Position numbers and translations under genes: made by a program. 5,412 nucleotides of DNA from DATEMK01 sp035275625 (GTDB taxonomy: Bacteria > Bacteroidota > Bacteroidia > AKYH767-A > OLB10), in contig DATEMK010000168.1 in assembly GCA_035275625.1 (NCBI GenBank), forward strand, positions 1-5,412, in the 5' to 3' direction. Numbering within the stretch: the stretch's first letter is position 1; each line of letters begins with the position of its first letter. Below are positions 1-5,412 of this stretch, in pieces. The notes beneath the pieces are model-generated. The model was not told where the DNA came from and ran no database searches. It saw nothing but the letters and a program-made list of their open reading frames with translations.

Positions 1-380
1 CGAAACATATTATCTGTATTTAATATTAATTTCCCATTCAGGAAAACATCAGCGTAGGTATCCAATCCTTTAAAAACAATTTCAATGACTTGTTTTTTCA
101 GCAATGAAGGATCCACCTCAAACTCTTTTCTGTACTCCCAATCCATGGTGTCAATCCATTGAAGCTTTGTTTCATTGTCACGATAAAAAGGGTCTTCAAT
201 TAATCTGTTGTTGAGTAAATCAGTGTGAATTGAATTTGGAACTTCTGTCTTGTACCAATTATTCTTGTATTTAAACTGCCAGTTTTGATGAAGGCTTATT
301 GTTATGAAATTTTGAGCCTGTGCATTTGGCAAACAGAAAATCATTAGTGTAATTATAAATTGCAGCTTCCTTTTTCTCAT
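1..380 (-). CDS. Beta-mannosidase, glycoside hydrolase family 2, N-terminal fragment (runs off the left edge)
   Basis: The minus strand is open from an ATG at 380 to the window edge, giving 126 complete codons. Residues 1-22 form a signal peptide: basic start MRKRK, a hydrophobic core, then a signal peptidase I site after NAQA (residues 19-22). A cysteine at residue 16 is not in a lipobox, so a lipoprotein is unlikely. The mature part reads like the sugar-binding jelly-roll domain of GH2 beta-mannosidases: NWQF, VPNSIHTDLL, IEDPFYRDNE, LQWI, DWEYRKEF and GLDTYADVFLNGK, ending in DNMF at the edge. Family members hydrolyse terminal beta-D-mannose residues from manno-oligosaccharides or N-glycan cores; the signal peptide implies periplasmic or outer-surface action. 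The catalytic TIM-barrel with its two glutamates would lie beyond the window and is not seen. The gene is divergent from the propeller gene at 547. The assignment rests on several conserved motifs in the correct order and is firm, though exact substrate is not. Confidence 0.88.
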   Translation of the reverse strand, partial: MRKRKLQFIITLMIFCLPNAQAQNFITISLHQNWQFKYKNNWYKTEVPNSIHTDLLNNRLIEDPFYRDNETKLQWIDTMDWEYRKEFEVDPSLLKKQVIEIVFKGLDTYADVFLNGKLILNTDNMF

Positions 381-395
381 GAGTGTGGGATAATC

Positions 396-428
396 TTCAG
401 AAATCAATTTGAGCCAAAGTTCAGAAAT
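396..428. repeat. 9-bp direct repeat in the divergent intergenic region
   Basis: The sequence TTCAGAAAT occurs at 396-404 and again at 420-428, a start-to-start distance of 24 bp, just upstream of the beta-mannosidase start. The match is exactly 9 bp and does not extend. It could be a pair of regulator half-sites on the same face of the helix (24 bp is slightly more than two turns), or chance in AT-rich DNA. Confidence 0.25.
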
Positions 429-489
429 AATCTTTATTGTCCTTCGTGCTTGTGTTTATCAAACAAAGAATAAACCTCTTCTAAGAAAA

Positions 490-521
490 TTTGGAGACAA
501 TACAAAAATTGAATACCTTTA
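490..521 (+). promoter_or_regulatory. Bacteroidota-type promoter candidate for the propeller gene
   Basis: TTTG at 490-493 is followed after 20 bp by TACCTTTA at 514-521. The Bacteroidota vegetative sigma factor prefers a -33 TTTG/TTG and a -7 TAnnTTTG at about this spacing; here only the last base of the -7 element differs (A for G). Transcription would begin a few bases after 521, leaving a short A-rich leader of roughly 20 nt before the ATG at 547. There is no Shine-Dalgarno sequence, which is normal in this phylum. Confidence 0.5.
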
Positions 522-546
522 AAATAGATTTTAAAAAATATATCAC

Positions 547-2712
547 ATGAAAAAAATTTTTACTGCAGCCGTATTCGTGATTCTCATAAATTTCAGTTCA
601 GTTGTTGCACAATGGACAAAAACACAAGGGCCTCCCGGAATAACAATAACAAAGTTTTTTGAAAATGACAGCGCACTCTTTGCCGGAACATATGCACAGG
701 GCGTTTATAAAAGTTACGACTATGGCAATACCTGGATTGCAGCCAATACAGGTATTGATAACAAGCAGGTGCTTTCTCTTGCATCGGATTCACTTTATAT
801 ATATGCAGGCACCGGAGACGAAGGTGTTTACCGCTCTGCTGACCAGGGTGCAACATGGACTATTGCCAACACCGGAATTCAAACACAAGCTGTAAACTGT
901 TTGCTGAATGCAGCAGGATTTATGTTTGCGGGAACAATCGGCCAGGGAGTTTACAGTTCTGCCGACCACGGTAATACATGGCAGGATGCAAGCGGTGGCG
1001 CATTAACTTTTTCATTCATTCATGCCATGTTCTATGCAAATTCACGCCTTACAGTTGAAGCCGACAATTATCTTTTTTACTCCTTTGACTTTGGCGCGAC
1101 CTGGTTTGTTGACAATGGATCAACTGCATTTTATGTTATTGATAATTTTTTACAAAAAGGGGATACGGTAATTGCATCGGCAAAGGGAAATGTTTTTGTT
1201 ACCACTGATGGCGGCACAAACTGGAGCAACGTTATCACGGTAAATACGGATATAGATATTTTAGGGTTAGACCGGATGAACGATACGATTTATGCAGGGT
1301 ATGCAATTGGCGCTTACGGAGGATACGCAAACGGGGTTTATCGCTCCACCGATTGGGGACAAACATGGATTAATATTTCATCGTCCGGGTTACGAATAGG
1401 TAATCGCTACGACAATCATTTCAAAATAAGCGGAAATAATTTTTTAATCTCCTGCGAAGAAATAGGAATCTATCATTCAGGTGATAAAGGCGCCACATGG
1501 ACACAAGTGCCGCTCAGTAATTTCGAAGCAGCTTCTTCTATTGATAACTGCATACTTATTTCGGGCAATACGCTTTATAGCGGAACACATAATGATGGCG
1601 TATATTCCTCCACCGACAATGGTAACACGTGGAACAAAACAGGGACAACAAACCCGCTTGACACTTTATCGAACGCTATTATTTTTTCCATGCTTAATCC
1701 TGCTCCGAATATTTTACTGGCGGGCGGGTGCGGTTACGGATTGTATCGTTCAGCAAATAACGGTTCCACATGGACACACATTATTAACGGGTTGCCTATG
1801 CAGGCAGGAACAGGATATTGTTGTGTTAATTCATTAGTGCAGTCAGGGAGTAAAACAGTTGCCGCTACCACGGAAGGGCTTTATTATTCGAATGACAACG
1901 GATTAACCTGGAATGCAAGCAACCTGGCAGGTTCGCAGGTTTATGCAAGCGGCTTAGCTGCTCATGGAAATGTAGTGGTTGCCGGCATAGTTTCGTTCAC
2001 TGCCGGAGATGGAATTTACCGCTCAACAAACGGAGGTGTTAGCTGGACACAAGTAAATTCCATACTGGATGTAATTTCTATGGCAGCAGGCGGAACAAAT
2101 CATTTCTACGCAGGCACATTCAACGGAAATTATTTTTCAAATGACGATGGCTTGTCATGGTTCAGCGTTGGGCCCGGCATTCCGGCAACCGATGCGGGAT
2201 TTGCTATTCTTGCGTTCGACAACTTTGTTTTTATCGGAAACAACAATGGTGTTTATTTTTCAAATAATTATGCAGCTTCATTTACAAATGTGAGCACGGG
2301 CATGGATCCTTATCCAAATAATTCTGTACAGGGCCTGGCCGCAGACAATACTTTTATTTACGCAGGAATGTTTATTGATGCCGTTTGGCGCAGGCCACTT
2401 TTTGATTTCGGAATTACCACTGAAGTAAAAAATAATATTTCTGCAGACGAAAATCTTCTTAAAATAAAAATTACCCCGAATCCTGCTGCGGACTATTTCA
2501 CCATTTCTTACACACTTCGCAATAATTCAAAAGTTACCATTGATTTGACAGATGGAACCCAAAGACTTATTAAGCACATTATGGAAGAAAGTAAATCAAT
2601 GGGCAAATATGAAATTACATTTTCTGCAAAAGAATTACCTGCCGGAATTTATTATTTAAAAATCAAAACAGATGATGTTTATGAGATCGTTAAATTGTCT
2701 GTGATAAAATAA
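547..2712 (+). CDS. Secreted Asp-box (BNR/sortilin-like) beta-propeller protein with T9SS type A sorting domain
   Basis: This 721-residue protein has a signal peptide (residues 1-21, MKKIFTAAV start, likely cleavage after SSVVA). Residues 50-580 carry thirteen Asp-box motifs of the form SxDxGxTW, each usually preceded by GVYxS, as in BNR, Ycf48-like, VPS10 and GH74 propellers. Residues about 641-721 are a type A sorting tail, so the protein should cross the outer membrane by T9SS and be released or anchored at the cell surface. A short linker (about 615-640) joins the two parts. Six cysteines lie in the propeller, including an adjacent pair at 425-426. No catalytic signature of GH74 xyloglucanase or sialidase can be assigned by eye; Asp boxes are structural, not catalytic. 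It may be an adhesin, a glycan-binding protein or an enzyme. The ATG at 547 is preferred because the signal peptide starts there and a promoter candidate lies just upstream. Divergence from a beta-mannosidase weakly suggests a glycan-related role. The architecture is certain; the function is unknown. Confidence 0.93.
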   Translation: MKKIFTAAVFVILINFSSVVAQWTKTQGPPGITITKFFENDSALFAGTYAQGVYKSYDYGNTWIAANTGIDNKQVLSLASDSLYIYAGTGDEGVYRSADQGATWTIANTGIQTQAVNCLLNAAGFMFAGTIGQGVYSSADHGNTWQDASGGALTFSFIHAMFYANSRLTVEADNYLFYSFDFGATWFVDNGSTAFYVIDNFLQKGDTVIASAKGNVFVTTDGGTNWSNVITVNTDIDILGLDRMNDTIYAGYAIGAYGGYANGVYRSTDWGQTWINISSSGLRIGNRYDNHFKISGNNFLISCEEIGIYHSGDKGATWTQVPLSNFEAASSIDNCILISGNTLYSGTHNDGVYSSTDNGNTWNKTGTTNPLDTLSNAIIFSMLNPAPNILLAGGCGYGLYRSANNGSTWTHIINGLPMQAGTGYCCVNSLVQSGSKTVAATTEGLYYSNDNGLTWNASNLAGSQVYASGLAAHGNVVVAGIVSFTAGDGIYRSTNGGVSWTQVNSILDVISMAAGGTNHFYAGTFNGNYFSNDDGLSWFSVGPGIPATDAGFAILAFDNFVFIGNNNGVYFSNNYAASFTNVSTGMDPYPNNSVQGLAADNTFIYAGMFIDAVWRRPLFDFGITTEVKNNISADENLLKIKITPNPAADYFTISYTLRNNSKVTIDLTDGTQRLIKHIMEESKSMGKYEITFSAKELPAGIYYLKIKTDDVYEIVKLSVIK
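712..2283 (+). repeat. Array of thirteen Asp-box repeats within the propeller protein
   Basis: Motifs start at residues 56, 97, 138, 179, 219, 267, 311, 355, 402, 448, 493, 531 and 572. Examples are SYDYGNTW (56), SADHGNTW (138), STDWGQTW (267), SGDKGATW (311) and SNDNGLTW (448). The first four are exactly 41 residues apart (123 bp); later spacing varies between 38 and 48. The fifth (TTDGGTNW) is slightly divergent, the ninth and eleventh have Asn for Asp, and the thirteenth (SNNYAASF) is degenerate. Each motif should mark the turn between strands of one propeller blade, so thirteen or fourteen blades, probably two six- or seven-bladed propellers. Confidence 0.9.
2467..2709 (+). other. T9SS type A sorting domain (C-terminal secretion signal)
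   Basis: Residues 641-721 of the propeller protein match the Por_Secre_tail pattern: KITPNPAADYFTI at the start, a central strand with VTIDLTDGTQ, LPAGIYYLKI near residue 697, and a hydrophobic/basic end, VKLSVIK. In this family the domain directs export through the type IX system and is normally removed by the PorU sortase. The T9SS machinery itself is not in the window. Confidence 0.92.
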
Positions 2713-2742
2713 AATTTATGAAAATAGTTTTGGAATAGATTT

Positions 2743-3606
2743 TTAAAAAGCTTCAATCGAATATTCACAACTGAAAATTTTCCCCGGTTCCAAATTTATA
2801 ATTCCTTCTTTGTTTTCCAATTGCTGGTTATGATGAATGCTGTCTGCAATTCCCTGCCAGGGTTCAAGACAAACAAAGTCAGCATCCTTTGCAGCCCAGA
2901 TGCCGAAATATGGAAATCCTTTAAAGTAAAAATGCAATCCGTGATTTGAGTTTTTGTTTTTGATGGAAATACAATCTGATGCCAGGGATTTAAAAACCAA
3001 AGCATCATTGTAGAATAAAGATTTTTCTAATAGTAAAATATTTGAGTTGTTTAATACAGCTTCTTTTTCATCTGCAATTAATCCGTTTTGCATTTTCCAT
3101 CTTTCAGCAAATTCCGTTTTATTGAATTCCAAAAAGTAATCTTCATACGATTCATTTTCCATCAGCGGAATTTTAAATGCAGGATGCGCACCGATGGAAA
3201 AAAATGAATTTTTACTATCAGTGTTTGTCACAGAATATTTTATATGCAAATTCTTTTCCAGTAATTCATAGGCAATTCTTAATTCAAAATGAAAAGGGTA
3301 ATTAATAATTGTATCGGAATTGTCTTTCAAAATAAATTCTGTTTTTTCTTTTTTGGATTTGCTGATGGAAAAAATCCGGGTTCGTGCAAACCCGTGCCTC
3401 TCCAATAAATAAGATTTTTCCTTATAGAAATACCTGTTATCCTTCAACTGCCCGACTACCGGGAATAAAACAGGAGCATGTTTTGCCCATTCCTTTCCAG
3501 CCTGCCACAAATATTCAAGATGTGTTTTTTTGTTGAATATGCTTGTCAGTTCTGCCCCTTCTGCTTTGGTTTTTACAATTAAAAAATCATTTTCAATTTT
3601 TATCAT
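2743..3606 (-). CDS. Aldose 1-epimerase family protein (LacX-like mutarotase)
   Basis: This 287-residue protein has no signal peptide or membrane segment and should be cytoplasmic. It belongs to the galactose mutarotase superfamily, LacX-like branch, which has the usual length. Recognisable motifs are GAELTSI (17-23), FPVVGQL (48-54), ERHGFAR (69-75), SIGAHPAFKIP (137-147), FYNDALVF (198-205) and CLEPWQGIADS (246-256). By comparison with galactose mutarotase, His71 and His141 would be the active-site histidines and Glu248 the general base; these equivalences are inferred by motif position. The reaction would be interconversion of alpha and beta anomers of an aldose or a related sugar; the substrate is not predictable. 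Translation starts at the ATG at 3606, 6 bp after the cutC stop; the bases ACAGGT lie between, a poor Shine-Dalgarno. It is the last gene of the minus-strand cluster and converges on the propeller gene. Confidence 0.9.
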   Translation of the reverse strand: MIKIENDFLIVKTKAEGAELTSIFNKKTHLEYLWQAGKEWAKHAPVLFPVVGQLKDNRYFYKEKSYLLERHGFARTRIFSISKSKKEKTEFILKDNSDTIINYPFHFELRIAYELLEKNLHIKYSVTNTDSKNSFFSIGAHPAFKIPLMENESYEDYFLEFNKTEFAERWKMQNGLIADEKEAVLNNSNILLLEKSLFYNDALVFKSLASDCISIKNKNSNHGLHFYFKGFPYFGIWAAKDADFVCLEPWQGIADSIHHNQQLENKEGIINLEPGKIFSCEYSIEAF

Positions 3607-3612
3607 ACCTGT

Positions 3613-4302
3613 TTATTGTTCCAATTTTTTCAAATGGGATTTCATTTTTCTTATCATTTCCATGTCTGCATAAACAATTTCATTCGCTGAATTTATTTTT
3701 TTTGCCGAACCATGGAAAGATTGAATCCCTGTTTTCGTGGCGATCTCTAAAACATTCTTATCATTGATTCCGCTTCCTGCCATTATTTCAATTCTGCCAT
3801 GTGCACGAATATTTAACAGGCGGATCAGGTCAACACCTTCGATCGCTTTTTCTTTTTGCCCTGAGGTGAGCAAAATATCAGCCCCGCATTCAATTATATT
3901 TTCCAACGCTTCCAGCGGTTCCACTGTATCATCATAAGCACGGTGAAAAGTTACTTTCAATGGTTTTGAAAGTTCAATCAGTTTTTTTGCTCTTTTAATA
4001 TCCACTTTTTTATCAGCGGTTAAAATTCCAAATACAACTCCGTCAACTTTTAATTCTTTTGACATTTCAATTTCCTTTTTCATCTGGTTAAGCTCCGGAT
4101 CAGAATAAAAAAAATTTCCGGGACGCGGACGAATCATTACATGCAACCGGATGTGCAAATTTTTCCGGCAGGATTTTATTACTTCATATTTTGGAGTGGT
4201 TCCGCCTTCTGATAAATTATCACATAGTTCAATCCTGTCAGCACCTGCATTTTGTGCAGTTAATGCTGCTTCAACAGAAGTGACACAAATCTCAAGGAGC
4301 AT
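3613..4302 (-). CDS. cutC: CutC family protein (copper homeostasis protein CutC)
   Basis: The 229-residue product is a complete CutC-family TIM barrel, slightly shorter than the roughly 250-residue E. coli protein. Conserved motifs appear in order: LEICV (3-7), GADRIELC (20-27), EGGTTP (32-37), MIRPRPGNFFY (56-66), VDGVVFG (86-92), TFHRAYD (118-124), ILLTSG (143-148), IMAGSGI (173-179) and SFHGSA (195-200). There is no signal peptide, so it is cytoplasmic. The copper role is the traditional annotation, but in E. coli the copper phenotype of cutC mutants has been attributed to the small RNA MicL encoded at the 3' end of the gene, so the biochemical function is open; a TIM barrel with conserved polar residues looks like an enzyme. 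The ATG at 4302 puts the first strand motif right at the N-terminus, as is normal. It lies 34 bp after ybjQ and 6 bp before the epimerase, implying co-transcription with the latter. Confidence 0.94.
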   Translation of the reverse strand: MLLEICVTSVEAALTAQNAGADRIELCDNLSEGGTTPKYEVIKSCRKNLHIRLHVMIRPRPGNFFYSDPELNQMKKEIEMSKELKVDGVVFGILTADKKVDIKRAKKLIELSKPLKVTFHRAYDDTVEPLEALENIIECGADILLTSGQKEKAIEGVDLIRLLNIRAHGRIEIMAGSGINDKNVLEIATKTGIQSFHGSAKKINSANEIVYADMEMIRKMKSHLKKLEQ

Positions 4303-4336
4303 TTTTAAAAACGGAAATTGATTTACAATTAAAATT

Positions 4337-4666
4337 TTAAATCCGTTCTATCACCACAGCCGTTCCATAAGCAAGCACTTCTGTAATTCCCGCTGTCACT
4401 TCATTGGCATCGTAACGCATGGCAATAATTGCATTTGCTCCCATTTCATCCGCATGTTGAATCATAAATTCAAAAGCTTCTTCCCGGGCTTTTTCGCAAA
4501 GCTCTGTATAGAGTGAAATATTTCCGCCAATTAAGCTCTGCAGCCCGGCTCCGATGTTAGCAATGATGTTTCTTGAGCGTACGGTAATTCCTCTTACGAT
4601 TCCCAATTCTTTTACAACCCGGTATCCTTCAAAATTAAGCCCGGTGCTGATTTTAGTTTTGTCCAT
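4337..4666 (-). CDS. ybjQ: YbjQ / UPF0145 family protein
   Basis: The 109-residue protein has the full-length YbjQ fold pattern: EGYRVVKELGIVRGITVRSR (13-32), a Gly-rich segment GAGLQSLIGGN, the helix YTELCEKAREEAFEFM (53-68), then GANAIIAMRYD (76-86) and VLAYGTAV (97-104). The family is a small alpha/beta protein, structurally known as a pentamer, often labelled a putative heavy-metal-binding domain; its function is not established. The single Cys57 lies in a helix and the classic metal-ligand patterns are absent, so metal binding is not supported by this sequence. The ATG at 4666 gives the usual family length. It lies 43 bp downstream of the membrane protein gene and 34 bp upstream of cutC, in the same direction; no convincing separate promoter or terminator is seen in these gaps. 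Confidence 0.9.
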   Translation of the reverse strand: MDKTKISTGLNFEGYRVVKELGIVRGITVRSRNIIANIGAGLQSLIGGNISLYTELCEKAREEAFEFMIQHADEMGANAIIAMRYDANEVTAGITEVLAYGTAVVIERI

Positions 4667-4709
4667 AGTTCTATTAAATTATTGATGTGAAGTTTGAGAA
4701 TTATTTATT

Positions 4710-5412
4710 TTAAGAATGTATGATCTTATAGAACCGGAATGCAGAATTGCTCCAGGAGAGTTGGACTTTTCCGGGATTTTTGGAAACAAAATCTTTTATC
4801 GTGACATCTGAAATGTCTTCGTTTATTAAAATGTAATCAATATTGTATCCGGATAATTGATATTGCAAATCATTCAACGATTGATCCGGATTATTTATAA
4901 AACAATTCCTGCCTGTATAAAGCGCCAATGCCCTGGGTTTTTTAAAAAGAATACGTGCATTTTTTTCTGTGTGGCTGTTAATAAAATCAAATGCTGCCTT
5001 TGCATCCATTCTTTGAGGACCTTGTTCGACATGGTTTTGATTATCAAGAATAATGTCCCATTCGTATTTATAAACAGCGAAAAAGGAAATAATGCACAAA
5101 CAATAAAGAATAGTTCTTTTCCACTTCAGCGCCTCCATTAAAAAGTATAATCCTTCAGTTGCATATAAAAGAAAAACGGGAGTAACAGGAACCAGGAACC
5201 TGTAACCTGCACTTGAATAAGGATACATATAAAGCACCGTCATGTAAACAACCAGTAAAATATCAATGAATTCAATTCCTCTTTTAATGCGCAGGTAAAA
5301 TCCAAGGAGCACTAATGAAAGAACAATGCTCTTGATTAAGGTGGAAAACAATGCATATATATTTTCGGGATGTGTGTTATATACACTTTGGAAAACATTA
5401 AAATAGTAATTG
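4710..5412 (-). CDS. Polytopic membrane protein resembling GT-C/GT39 glycosyltransferases, C-terminal part (5' end beyond the right edge)
   Basis: The frame is open from the right edge to a TAA at 4710-4712, giving 233 visible residues with no in-frame ATG near the edge, so the gene is truncated by the window. Four hydrophobic segments occur at visible residues about 21-40, 48-64, 72-91 and 99-115, followed by a soluble tail of about 118 residues. The segment YPYSSAGYRFLVPVTPVFLL resembles the late membrane region of ArnT/PMT-like enzymes, where a conserved Arg-Tyr/Phe-Leu-x-Pro precedes a helix. The tail contains ARILFKKPRALALYTGR (about 152-168), a pattern I associate with Bacteroidota GT39-like proteins. 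Such enzymes transfer sugars from polyprenyl-phosphate donors outside the inner membrane. The catalytic first loop, with its acidic residue, would be off the window, so the glycosyltransferase assignment is moderate only; a non-enzymatic membrane protein is possible. Confidence 0.62.
   Translation of the reverse strand, partial: NYYFNVFQSVYNTHPENIYALFSTLIKSIVLSLVLLGFYLRIKRGIEFIDILLVVYMTVLYMYPYSSAGYRFLVPVTPVFLLYATEGLYFLMEALKWKRTILYCLCIISFFAVYKYEWDIILDNQNHVEQGPQRMDAKAAFDFINSHTEKNARILFKKPRALALYTGRNCFINNPDQSLNDLQYQLSGYNIDYILINEDISDVTIKDFVSKNPGKVQLSWSNSAFRFYKIIHS

Noticed and set aside
422..429. Minus-strand TATTTCTG as a -7 element for the beta-mannosidase
   Set aside because: It has one mismatch to TAnnTTTG, but no TTTG lies about 20 bp upstream; the nearest is 30 bp away. 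It also coincides with one copy of the 9-bp repeat, so I did not call it.
454..475. Inverted repeat GTTTAT, 10-bp gap, ATAAAC as an operator
   Set aside because: A 6-bp AT-rich dyad is expected by chance in a region this long, and it does not extend on either side.
1481..1837. Open plus-strand frame of 118 codons inside the propeller gene
   Set aside because: It lies wholly within the strongly supported 547-2712 gene in another frame. Its composition has no protein-like motif, and it is best explained as a shadow of the repeat-coding sequence.
547..2712. Calling the propeller protein a sialidase or GH74 xyloglucanase
   Set aside because: Asp boxes are structural and occur in many non-enzymatic propellers. 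I see no sialidase arginine triad signature (such as an N-terminal FRIP-type motif) and cannot locate GH74 catalytic aspartates by eye.
2740..2749. TTTTTAAAAA palindrome at the convergent junction, as a bidirectional terminator
   Set aside because: It has no loop and no G/C pairs in the stem, so it would not form a stable hairpin. It also overlaps the epimerase stop codon. No good intrinsic terminator is seen between 2713 and 2742.
3543..3937. Plus-strand open frames opposite the epimerase and cutC genes
   Set aside because: They are antisense to well-conserved family proteins, have no recognisable domains, and the hydrophobic look of one comes from the complement of Lys/Glu-rich codons.

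Overview
The window looks like a piece of a chromosome from the phylum Bacteroidota. The main reasons are a secreted protein ending in a type IX secretion (T9SS) type A sorting domain, a found only in that phylum and its close relatives, a promoter candidate of the Bacteroidota form (TTTG, 20 bp, TAnnTTT), low G+C by eye, and A-rich rather than Shine-Dalgarno leaders before the starts. I cannot place it below phylum. No RNA gene, mobile element, CRISPR array or origin is visible.

Layout: (1) Positions 1-380, minus strand, hold the N-terminus of a secreted GH2 beta-mannosidase that runs off the left edge. (2) Positions 381-546 are a 166-bp divergent intergenic region with a plus-strand promoter candidate and a 9-bp direct repeat. 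(3) Positions 547-2712, plus strand, encode a 721-residue secreted protein with thirteen Asp-box (BNR-type) beta-propeller repeats and a T9SS sorting tail. (4) Positions 2743-5412, minus strand, hold four co-directional genes, in order of transcription: the C-terminal part of a polytopic membrane protein resembling GT-C/GT39 glycosyltransferases (truncated by the right edge), a YbjQ/UPF0145 family protein, CutC, and a LacX-like aldose 1-epimerase. CutC and the epimerase are only 6 bp apart and almost certainly co-transcribed; the other gaps are 34 and 43 bp. The plus-strand gene and the epimerase converge with 30 bp between their stops.

How the genes may work together: a sugar theme runs through the window (beta-mannosidase, sugar mutarotase-type epimerase, glycosyltransferase-like membrane protein). 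The secreted propeller has no assignable activity. YbjQ and CutC both carry old metal-related labels that are weakly supported, and here they sit with carbohydrate genes. This is mostly ordinary Bacteroidota content; I see no clear new system. The points most worth following are the CutC-epimerase pairing and the regular propeller array.
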